DNA of 64,000 nucleotides from assembly GCF_035582795.1 (NCBI RefSeq), contig NC_134366.1:136982756-137046755 (forward strand), in the 5' to 3' direction. Shown here one piece after another: positions 12,501 to 24,500 of this stretch. A program made the position numbers and the translations under genes. The DNA is from Mycteria americana. Taxonomy: Eukaryota; Chordata; Aves; Ciconiiformes; Ciconiidae. How positions within the stretch are numbered: position 1 is the stretch's first letter; each line of letters opens with the position of its first letter. The notes beneath the pieces are model-generated. The model saw only the letters and a program-made list of their open reading frames with translations, had not been told where the DNA came from and did no database searches.

Positions 12501-15500
12501 ACTTGGAGAGGCATGTGTAACCTCATCTTGTCCACCCTCGCTGCACCCTGACCATGTTCCTGTTCTTCTTTTCACAGCATGTAGTCCTGCCCGAAGACGA
12601 GCGAAAAGTACGCAGCACATCCTAACCAAGACTGTAAGAAAAATTTCCCTTTCTCTCCTCTGTTTTGTTTTGGTTTGGTTTGGTTTTTTTAATTCTAGTT
12701 GGCTACACCTATACTTAAAAACGCCATGGATAAATGGGAAGCAGATCTTTCAGGGAAAAGTGCATCAGTGTCTGATGCAGGGAGTGGGGCGGGAAACAGA
12801 AAGGAGAGTTTCTGTAAAGCTACAGTTTATTTACAGAAGCACTTTGAAACTTCAAAAAATACGGTCTTGCTGCGCAGAGCCAGTCAAAATGAACATAGCA
12901 GCTTATCAACATGGGTCATCTGAGGCAATCACAGACTTAAAGCCTTAATAATATCCATAAAGCCTTAATAACAGTGCCAGGGGGACAGGCAGGTATGAAA
13001 AGCAAACGAATCATATCAATACATATACGCGTTAATCAAGGAGCCAGTATCCCATTCTCTGGGGAATTTGGGAGAAAAACACCAAGCAGTGGAGTGTAAC
13101 CTTGATTCAGAAAGGTGGCTCTGAGGGAGGCACAGGAGGATGCCTGTCCCTCGATCCCAGCGGTGCTTGCCTGTCCTTGACTCGCCCCCGGTGCACCAGC
13201 ACGGAGGGCACAGCCGGAGCTTTACCCACTCCCTGCAGGTGAGGTGCCCCTCCAAATTCCAATAACTGAACATTTTTCATGCTCTGAGAAAATGTTTTCC
13301 AAGTTTGGACACTTCGACACATGGGCATGAGGTTTCTTGTCTTCAGAGCCAGTTTTCCCTCCTTAAATCCACTTGGCCCATTCACAACCCCTTCCACGAT
13401 CCTTTTATCGCAGTTTTGACTTGCAGGAACAATGGCCTCTTCCTCTTGTGCATATCAAAACATTTTTGACAAGCTTCGAGACTTTTCTGCCAAAGCATTT
13501 CTTCTCACTACAGACCTGTCTCTTCTCTGGCACTTCGTTGAAATATTTTGCTCCATTGACCTTTTCCATCTCCAATGGCCTTTCCTTTTTCCATGCCCTA
13601 TCCCACTTCCCAGCCCCATCCTCATTTGTAAATAGCCTCCTCTTCATATTCCTGATTCCCTGAGCTCCCCACAGCACCGTAGGTCCCCCCTGCTTACCAC
13701 ATTTACCTGTGCACTGAAAAAAAGCCTCGCCACATTCACTCCCGTCCCCTCTCTTGGTTATTAAAGCGGATCACAGGATCCCAATACTTCACAGGATGCC
13801 TGAAGCAGTCCCCAGGAAGGGTCAATGACACGGCTGTCGTGTTTAGGTAGAAACTATGTATGTGTGTATTTTCTCAAATTGTGAAAATCTTATTTTTGTC
13901 CCGTAACTCAGGCTGAAGTTTCAAAATGACTCTTCATTCCAAATGAGGATGAAAGTCAGAGTGACGGAGTGTTACTCAGAATAAGCCATTTTGAGATGGC
14001 CCTTTTTATTTGTTATGCCTTTGGTGTATTTTGTTTTCCATGTAATATAAAAATAGCAGAAAAGTCCAAACCAGAGGGAACTATTCTGACTTAATAAAAC
14101 AGAATGCTCAGATAATTTATCTTTTTTTTTTACAAAATAGATACTTTTCCAAGAAAATGCCCAGATTTCTAACCAGAATTTTCTCATAAAACTACTCAGC
14201 TGGAAAATTTTCAGCTAGCTCTCATCAAAATCTAGGGCAACTGTATGTCTGTTATCGTGTTCCGAATCTCAGCAGATAGATAGTTGTTGTTTCTGCTAAA
14301 CGGGAGCCTCTAATATTTAATTTGGATCGGATCAGCTGCTGTAGCAGCATTATACTCATAAAGGTCTAAGAAAATAAGATTAGAAAGTCCCTGGTTTGTT
14401 GCTGTATTCTTAGAGGATTTTTGTTTTCCTTTGGGGCTTTCCTGACCTCAATTAAATGTGTCCCTTGCTTGGCCGGTAGTCATGATGCAGGCAGCACCAG
14501 ATAGCAGTGGGAGCACCGAGCCTGAGGAATGGTCTGCAGGTCCAGCTAAGAAAACAAGCAAGGCTCTCAAGCCAGCGCAGCTGGCACAGTCGGCTCTTAG
14601 ACTTGTGCATTCCCCTGCTTCAGTGCGATGCAGCTGCTTACAGCTCGTGCGCAAGCATTCAAATAAATTGCGGGTACTGGAATATACGTGCCTGTGAGGA
14701 AGTTGTGATTGCCAATTTCTAGACCCACAGAAAAGTAGCAGAATGATTACTTGTTTTTCACTTTTACCTCTGCACCTGCAGTCAGTGCTGTAGAAATGCC
14801 TCAGCTAACATGAAATCTGCTCCGGTGATTGCAGTGGATGCACAACTTTAATCCTCAGCAAGGGAAAAAATAGCAAGCAACGTGGACATCTGCCAGACCT
14901 TTTTTTCACAACAGAAATACTCAAACAGTGTAGCATTAAGTGATTTAGCATTCAAAAGACTGACCTTGGGGGGTAACTTCCATCACATTCAAGAGCCTAT
15001 CCCAAAAGCACAGTCATGACTGTGGAAAGGTGAGAAAAAGGGGCAGAGAAAAAAAACCTTTTTTTTAATTGTTTCACCAATATGTTTATTTGCAGTTCCT
15101 ATTGCCCTATTAAGAGTTATTTCCAGTGAGAGTAGGTCCTTCCCTTCTCTTCCCTTGCTCTTCTAGCCCCAAAATCCTTGGGGTAGAACTGTCTGGACAC
15201 CAGTACCTGGCTGCCATTTTTGCAGAAAAGTGGCAAATCCCTCTGTGCATGCTAGTGCTGCCACATTAAAAATTAGATCAGCATTAGACCATCAAAAAGA
15301 GCTTAACTCTGCAAATCTGGCATTTCCAGCACTAACAAGCACTTCGTTGTTCAGCCTCTAAGCTTCAAAGTTTTATCCAAAGCCAGATGTTTAATTGTCA
15401 CCTTTTCTGGTTGGTTGTTGGTTTGGCGGTGGGATTTTGGGTCGAGGAGCACTGGCTGGGTTGTTGGAACAACCTCTGCACTGCTCTGCAGCCCTCCTGC

Positions 15501-18500
15501 GTCCTCCGTGCTCCCCACTTAACACAGCTAATTCCAACAGTGGGTATGCTAGGCTGTAAAATCCACAAAAAAGAGACTTTGCTGAGCTCTGAATTCAGAG
15601 TCGGCGTCCTGCAAACAGACTGAGCCGGTCAAGGGACTTACAGGTTCTAAAATCAGTAGTTATTTAGACAGCAGTTTACTAATTCTGCATAGTTTGGCTG
15701 GCTCTGCCATTCACACAGATTTAAATTCCCTGGTACATCTAGAAAAGAAAAGTGACTTCCCGCTGGTCCTTCTTTCCAGGTACCCTAGAGAAATGTCAGC
15801 TCCAGTTTAGATCAAAACTGCACTGCAGCAGGTTTAGTTTCCTGACCTAGATAAGTCTTTACATATTACAGTAATGGGTGAGGTAGACAAAGTCACGGTG
15901 AAATCTTGAATTAGGAGATAAGAAACTCCAAAAGGGTACTACAGCCAAATGCTGCAAACAAAGATGTTAACTGAAGATGTGCTATAGAGATTGCGCTGTT
16001 GTCTCCAGCTGTAACGGAAAATAGCATTGCAACTTATTTATACAGATTCTTCTGCTTGAAGGCATTTTGGCATTACTGATATGACATGTAACGAGGAAGC
16101 TTGAAAACATAGGCAATGCGTCTAAATAATTCCTGCTACTAATAGAGTTTAAAATCCTGCTTCCTTTCCCCAAACTAAATTTCATCCTTTGCAATGCATA
16201 GGCAGATTGTTAAGTTTCAAGATCGTGGTGGTTTACACTGATCAAATAAGCCACTTTCAGGATTAGAGATGACTGCAGCCAGCATCCTACATACCAAAAA
16301 TGCTCTTTCCATGACTGTGCAAAAGAACCGACCTCAAGTGTCTCAGTAGCAGAGGGTTGCAGACATTTTCTGCCACACACCAAAGAAGACTGAGTGTGAC
16401 CAAGAGCACTGCGCATATTTCCAGAGCTGGTGGGAAAGGTGAGCTTTGTAGCATTCTTTGACAGCTGGAAGAGCTGGGTTCACGTGAGGCAGGCTCCAAG
16501 GGCTGTCATGAGAGACCCCTGCCAGCCACCGCCTCATCGTATTGGTAATGAAGACAAGCGTCTCCCCCGATGTCGCTGTGGTGATGGGGGCAATGCCTCT
16601 GGTAAGCAGCTTGCAAGCTTCGGGTGGTCAGGGCGATGCAGTGGGCTGCACACCCATGCGTGGACACGGGAGCCTGCAGCCTGCGAGGAGCTGCTGCAGA
16701 GGGATGGGGAGGTCCTGGAGTGGGTCCAGTTGGCTGGGAGAGAGCCAGGGGCAACTGCTTAAGCAGCAACAGGAGGCTTCCCACCACCAGCATCACCCTC
16801 ATTTCTGAATTATCGGAGCGATGCTGAGGCTTGGCTGTGTCCGGCATCGCCAGATTCGTGGTCAGTAGAGCTGGGCCCCAGCCGCAGCCTCCTTAGCACG
16901 TGCTTGTCTTCAAGGACACCAGTAGTCCCTTTGACTTTAACTTAACACTGGGCACATCCTTAAGTAGCTTACGGAGCAAGGATCGTGTTAGGCTGTGTGC
17001 CAAAATCCACAGAACTAAGAGAAAACCCCTCTCAGGTCTTGGATTAGGCTTTGGTTGCCTCACCAGCCCTTTCCAGCAGTATTTTTGCCTGCTGTTGGGC
17101 AGTTTCTGCTCTTTCTCCTGCTGGTCAGTAGGATCTATGTCATGTAGTCTTCTCCAGACTCCTGAGGGTACAGGGAGTCAAAAGAGTAAAAAGTGGTCAG
17201 GTTGGGGTTTTTCTTTTTTCCTGTTTTGGAAAACATTGGTTTGCATGTGTTTTTTAATCTGTGTAAAAATTCACATACACAGAATATTGCAGGTTAATGG
17301 CAAACTGAATTACAATTTACTTAAAGAAAATGGACAATTTTGCGTGAGGGGACATGCTTGAATGTGGTCTTGTTTTTATCTTCAGTGTATGTTAGAAGGC
17401 AGAGCAATAGATGGAATTAAGTCTTTTTCTATGCCAATAGCAGACCGGTCCATTGCTGATCTCAGTCTTGAGACAAAATAACTGTATTTATATATAAAAC
17501 ATCTAGATGGCAACTATCAGTCATCAGTTAGATGCAAGTAACTGCTTTTCTCCTGGTCTTCCAACATAAGATCAACATAAACAAGTCTAATAGGAAACAG
17601 TCGGAATAGTTGCCACGTCTTCTTTCCTTGCTGGTTTGGATCTTTGCCCTGTTTAACTTGTTCTCTGTATGACAGTAGCAAGCCTTCGGAGAAGAATTAA
17701 AAAACCCAAAGTATGAAACACTCGTTCCCTGCTGTCAGGACTTTAATCTTCTTGAGAAAATTGTTTCCGAACCATCCCGGATAACCGTCCTGATAGAGCC
17801 ACATGCTTGGAGCCTATCCCTGGTTTTTTAAGCTCACATTAGCTCTGGCCTCCCCAGTTGCCTGTGGCAGCACAGTGAGGGCCATGGCTTAGTCGTGATA
17901 GGTGTAGAAAAGAACTTGAGTCTGTTTACGCTCGTTGTCAGGGACTCTGATATACAGGGGGCCTAATGTTCAAAGATGCAGCAATCAGTGAGTTTTGTTT
18001 GTGCAAGCTAGTGTTTGTGAAAATTAATCTCTAGGAGCACAATTATTCACTGCCTTGTATCCTCTGTAGTCATTTACCAGGTCTAAAATGTAAGTAAGTC
18101 CAAAAAAGAGAAGAGGCCATGGAGAAATAGCATTTGTAATTCACATCGCATAAGTTTAACTGATTGCCCGAGATATGATGCAATAAGATTATTGATTATA
18201 ATATGATTGAGCTGTCTCAAAGGCGTATCCTGTTCAGTAGATCTTGAAAAGGACGACATTTCAGTCTCCTGAGGAGAATACAGAAATGTACAACTAAGTA
18301 GCTGGGTCCCAGAGGGACCACACTTGATTTTCCCGTACTTTCATACATCTCATGCACAGAGGTAGGAGCCAAACAAAATAAACCCTTCAAATCCCACAGT
18401 CCCCGCCCAACAAAATCCCCTTTGGATGACAGTAAAGCCGTGGGAAGAGCAAGCGCCATGCTGCTCCCCCGTGACCTTGACAGACCACCTTATCTCCAAG

Positions 18501-21500
18501 GCCGGGTGTAACGGGATGGTTTTACCTCTTCCCTGTAGGTGGTAGCCGTATCCGATCGTCGGCCCCACAGGACAGAGAAGCTGCAGCCCCCCCAGGGTGA
18601 CCTCCTCCCGGTGCCGTGCAGCGAAGACGAGGTGCGGGGCTTGGGGTGCCTGCAGAGCGGGCAGCGGGGACCCTGCCCCGCCAAGGGCGCTGCCCAGCAC
18701 GGTAAGTCCGCAGAAGTGGCTTTATTCCTCTGTGGCTTCAGAACATCTTTAGATATTGCAGTCTTCCGGTGTGCAGCGAAGCAGGCGCTTTGTTATGTAC
18801 CTGAAGGATACTTCCATGTCCGGTGGAATTAATGAGATAACGACTGTGGCATTGCAGAGCTCTCGCTTTATTCAGAGTCATAAACTCGCTTTATTCAGTC
18901 ATAAACACTCCCTTTCCAAAGGCTGACAATATTCTAGAGATGATAGATTGCGTATTACTGAGTTTGCCTGAGTCATCTTATTGTATAAGATCCCTGCTTA
19001 GAACATAATTATTTGGGATGAAATTTTAGATTCGGGATGTCAGCCACAGACCTGATTTTGTTTTTTCAACGGAAACTTGTTCAGCATATTTGTGAGAACC
19101 CGTGAAGGAAAAACAGAGTTTGCCAATGCAAAACCAAGGAAATGAGTAAACATAAATAGACTGGTCATTCAGCTCCTTCAACGCTGGTGTGTTATGTTTG
19201 GAAGATCGAAGCTGGAGCACGGCCATGCAGTTTGGCAAGGGGTGGCCTTTTAATCAAAAACGCATCTTTTGCTCTCCCTTGAAAAGCCACCCAGATGCAG
19301 TCAAGTCATAAGCCTTTGAAAAAATCCCATATGGCACGTTTGGTAGAGAAATGGGACATTTAGCTGTTAAAAGGTGCTAAATCTGTAAAGCAGATACTAC
19401 TGTGAAGGTACATGTTCTTCACACCACCGGTCTGCAACTGCACTGCTCATAAGCCATCCCATTTGAACACAGACCAGAGAAGATCGGAGCCTGGGAAACT
19501 GGGAGAGAACAAACTAAGCTTGGGACTGTAGGGAAAGATCTTAAACCAGGACCAGAGCCAAGAAAAGGCTGAACAAAGAGCTGGGGCTTCGGGGCTGGAG
19601 CAGGGAGAGGAGGAGAAGTGGCTGGGACCAGCTGTGGGGTAGTGGGTGGCAGAGAGCCGGTGGGGGAGAAAGGAGGGACTGCTGGTCTCTGCTGTTAGGG
19701 GCAACAAGGGGTAAAGGATGACAGAGAGGTGCGAAGAGGAGAAAAAATGTAGGAATCCGAAAAGAAGAGCAGAAAAGGGGGAAACAGTTCTCATAGGGGG
19801 AGAAAGGGAAGGGATTGGGCAAAGAAACTGGGATGCTGAATGGGAAAGAGGGAGAAATTGAGTTTAAATTAGAACAAAAAATAAAACAAAAAGGACTGAG
19901 GAGTGGCAGGAGGGAACAAGAAGAACAGGACAGGACAAACTCACCGGGAGCACCTGGACAAGACAAGAGAGGTACTGCAGGGCTGCCTAAGCTTGCACAG
20001 CGTGGTGAGGTTGTTTGTCGGATCCCAACAACAGAAGGTGCTCAGGGCCCGCGGCAGGGCATCTCCTGCAATAGCTCCCTACGGTCTGTCCATCGCTGCC
20101 ACCAGGCTCCTCAGCGATGCTCGTCACCGCACACAGCCCTTTTCTGGGTGCCTGCTTCACACCTCCAGCTGCAACACCCGGGAGCACTCAGTTCCTGCTG
20201 CACTAAAAACTGCGCTTTGACTATGAACCGTGCTGCATCCTCCTCACGCCTCTGAAAAACTGGATCCCAGGAACTTCTGATCTTCAACTCAGTACCTACC
20301 CCTGTTTCCCTGGCATAACTTCTTGTCCTCCAGGAGGTGACGAAGCTGTTTTTTTAAAACATTTGTGCAGATGATGACCAGAGTGATCAGCAATACAGAA
20401 AAGCCGGTGAAAATATTAATAGTTTGTCCTCACAGGATTCACTGGTGGGGAAAGTAAGTGTAGGACTGTGCACTGAGAAATAAAAGCTAAGGATGAACGA
20501 CTGCTTTCTGAGTGAACGCTGTCTATGTGAGTGAAGCAGAAAGTCTGTTGAAAAATGGTTTCTGGTCACAAATGAGAGAATCTCAATGTCTAGATCCTTG
20601 GGGGATGAAATAACTTTGGTCCAATTCTGGTATTTCATAACTTTTGAGTGCCTGATTTTGCAGAGTTAGCATTTTAAGGGGAGGAAAGTAGAAGTGTTTG
20701 CAAATATTTGTATGAAAATAAAAACAGCTCTTTGCTATGATGTGCTGCGGTGCCCGGTTTCAGTATGCACTGTACTAATAATACCTACACAGAGAATAGG
20801 GTGCCATGAGAGAGTCCAGAAAGGTTTCTCCAGTTGTTTCTCAACAGCTGGAGAGCCAGCACACTGTGATATGAAGTGAGGTATATGTATGGATATGTAT
20901 CATCTGTTTTCATTAATCTCTGTACAAATGTGACCTCCACATAAATTTCACCCTTCAAAAACATTCTTCAACTTTCTTACTGGAAATAGTTGTGTCTGTA
21001 GAGTTTTCCACGCTTGCTCCATAGACAAGTACTGCTGAATATTAAAGAGACTTCAGATTAGGTAAAGCACAACTTGGAATCTGGGTCATAGAGTGAACAG
21101 TTCAACTTCCAGAAGAAGTGGAAAATGTGTCAACAAGAGCACAGATGAGAGCATCGGCACACTCATTGCTAGTATTGGAAACCCTACACAAATATCAAAG
21201 CATAAGGACAGTGCATTCCAGCATGCAGCAAGGCAAGTAAGTGGAGTGGAAGGCCAGAACAAGAAACCCCTGACTGCACTCAAAGCTGTGCTTTGCTTCA
21301 CGGGATGGACAGATTAAAAAAAAATTGCACTTCTCCTCCAGGAAAGAAGTACTCAGTTCGGTACCAAGTTTTTGTACAAGTACTCATCCTGGAAACACAG
21401 GGCAAGTCAGAATAACAGATGTGGAGCAACCCTTGTCCCAGGCCTGGACATCCATAGCACCTTCTGGAAGTGGAATTCACACCGCACCCAGCCACCACTG

Positions 21501-24500
21501 TCCTGAAGAGTGCTTATGAACCTGAAGCCATGAGGACTTACTTTTGCTTACATATTTTGCTAAAACTTTGCCAGAACATTTTCTGTATCTAATAAGAAGA
21601 GGGACAGGCTTAAGGGAAGAATCAGACAATATAAGAGCAAACAACAACAAAAAAAAAAAAAGAAAAAATGTGGACATTAGCTGAAGCACTGATTCCTGGA
21701 GCCACTTGCTGAATATTGTTAGTACCTAATATGCAAGATGAGAGGAGGTAATTGAATTAAACTTTGATGTGAGAGATACAGTTAGGTACCTAATGGAATT
21801 ACTGGGGGTGGGGGGGCGGAGAGAGATGCTGGTTAAGATATTTATCATGGTTAAATATTGCCCTCAGAAGGAGAAGACAGTTCTGATTGCTAACTCATCC
21901 TGGAGACAGCACTATAAGCAGCACCTTGGCTATTTCTGATGTTTGCTGTCATTATTTATATTCCATTGGTCACAGCAGTTGTGAATCATATTCTGTCCTC
22001 TGTCTTGGTGAATCTTGGTGTTTCTGTAGATCCTTGCTCTTCACTTACCTGAATATCCTTTTAAAAAAACAGCAGACAACCAAAACCAGCCAGGAACAGA
22101 AAGAAGGGGTGGGTGGGGGGTGGGAGGGTGGGGGGGAAGATCTCCACATTCCCACAGCCAAATGGGAGGATTTGGCTCCATGAAAAAATCTGGCATCCCT
22201 CATTTATTGCCTCGGCACAACTAGCAGAAATGTCAGTGAGCATTTATCCATGGATAAGTTATCGGCTGAGCACTTACTTGTAACTGAAATGTAACCTCCA
22301 GGTTTGAGGACAGCAGAGAGAGCTGCCACTCAGCCACGGGCAGACAGAAAGGTTGAAATCCCTCCCTATGATGGGGTGGATGTAGCACACATCTCTGCCC
22401 AGGTAAGAATAACTCCGCAGGGCAATCCAGAAAGGAGAATGATCTCCTAGGCAGGACAAACCTGGCAGTGGGGTCTCCAAGACGCACAAAAACTGCGTCA
22501 CCCAGCCTCTGAGGAGCAGCAGATGGGACCCCTCTTTGTATATACATACACGAGTGTTCACAGAGGGGGAAGGGCTCCCACTTAGCTTGGTCCGCTAAGG
22601 ACAGTCCATCATCTCATTTGTAAAGCCTAGGAGCAAGCAGTTGAGTGGCTTTTCAGAATGACTTAAGCAATTCCAAAATCACTTATTTTGACATCACAGT
22701 AGATGGTCATAATAAAGAAAATTCTGCACTTTTGGCTATAACCAAATCTAGTGGGACCATAACCCGAATCTGGGCTCTATTGATAGCTGGGTTTAACTGC
22801 GTGGAAGAGGCTTTTAATACAAGCTGTGCCAATGGGATGACTACCAATAATGCCATGTTTCTTATGCTTTGCAGTGGGAATTACTGAACGAGAGTCATCC
22901 AAGTCCTGTAATCACCTGTTGGATGGAAAATCTTTGGTAAGTAAATACAGCAAGACCAACTACCACTGCCTGATGCATCTTAAAACCTAGTACTTGTCAG
23001 CATGTCCCACATTAACAGCATGTCAGTCTGTCAGAGTACGTGCAGATTTCACAGTCTTTGTTAAGGCTTTGAGATATGATTTATGCCAGAGGATCCTTAG
23101 CGGGGAGCAGAGACTGGCAGAGGATGGCTGCCCCTCAGGGAACCAGGAAGGGTTGTGGGATGGAAACAGGCAGGCTCCCATTCTGGAAGCTCAGCCACCT
23201 GCAAGAGCTGGGAGGAATTAGCCTCTTGTTTCTCAGGGAATTTCACAATTGGGAAAAAATTAATTTCTAAAGTGGAACAAGCATCAAATAATTTATATAT
23301 TCTGCAGAATGCCAACCTGACATGATTGATAATCAGATCAATCAAAAATGTCAATAAAGAGTTGATGGGAAATCATCATACAACAACCAAAAATTTGTTC
23401 TGTAATGGACAGTCAAAATGGTTTGGTTAAAAATGACTCAGCTTTACTAAAACATTTTCCCTCCCTTCTTTTTCTTACCAAAACACAATTTTCAAAGTCC
23501 CTACATTTTACAAGAACTAGGTTTTCAAACAGAAAATAGTCCTTTGAAAAATTTCTGAACACCAGACCATGCTGTAGAAACTTTATGGCTTCAAATGCTC
23601 TTTTAGACGGCTGCAATATACTTGCTAGCTGGTAGCTGGGTTACACTCGAGAAAAATGTCTGTACAATATTGAAGGATGGTCAAAATTAATGGTATTCGG
23701 TGTAATTAAACTAATTGCACCTACCAATAATTAACCCAGTTAAATTTCAAAGGATGCTTGCAAAAGTAATTTCAAACATCTTTAAGTCCTGGGATACTTG
23801 CAGAGTACACCTAAACGTATCTGGTCTCAGATTAATCCCAGGGGAAATAGCCCTAGACAGCTTAAGACCAGTTATAGTATTGACAATAACATGAAGAAAT
23901 TTTTCAGTATTGCCAGTAAAATCAGTAAGTGTGTTTATTGCCTGAAATGACAACAGCGCGTCACAATTTTTGACATTTTTTTCTATTTCTGGGCAACCCA
24001 CACATTAGCTTACCATCTTGGAGGATATGCCAGTCTCAGTGGCCTGTTTATGGGAAAATGTGACTCAGTTCTGGCGGGCAATTTATGATCAAATAAGACA
24101 AGGAGGAAGTCAATGATAAGGCACTCGTGGGGCCGTGGCAAAACTGGGGCATGAACCAGGGCCTCCCACACCACAGAGCAGCACCCAGCAAAACGGGGAA
24201 ACATTTCTGAACGCTCAAGAAATGGCGATGGCTGGGACAGCTGCTTCCCAGCCAGCAGTAGAGGTGGCCTGTGAAAAGCTGCAAGAAGCGGGCTGCTCCA
24301 TCTGTAAAAAGCCTTGCCTCCTCAGGAAGTTAGACATAAAAACTAGGGAATAAAAAGTTCTGCAAGCCTCCCTCCTTTGATGTGAAGTGTAGTTCTTGCT
24401 CATACGAGCCCTGTGCTGAGCTCAGTGAGACCGTTCATGTGAGCAGTCTGTATTTGTGTGGGTAAGAGTTGGGCAGTCAAGTCCTTAGCCAGCCTGCTTT

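Larger units (their letters stand above)
18702..22874 (+). other. VXN: VXN intron 3 (4.2 kb)
   Basis: Contains imperfect duplicates of CTCGCTTTATTCAG near 18862-18905, a 500-nt purine-rich stretch (19470-19980), G-rich runs near 21805-21820, and a strong G-quadruplex motif (22106-22136). No further exon is supported. Confidence 0.75.

Noticed and set aside
18546-18701. Alternative VXN exon 3 start at a second AG (18544-18545)
   Set aside because: Its phase would let exon 3 join exon 5 directly, but the product loses the VV...SD...GD resemblance and would leave the well-matched exon 4 unused.
22645-22887. Plus-strand open frame of 80 codons ending inside VXN exon 4
   Set aside because: It is in a different frame from exon 4 and mostly intronic.
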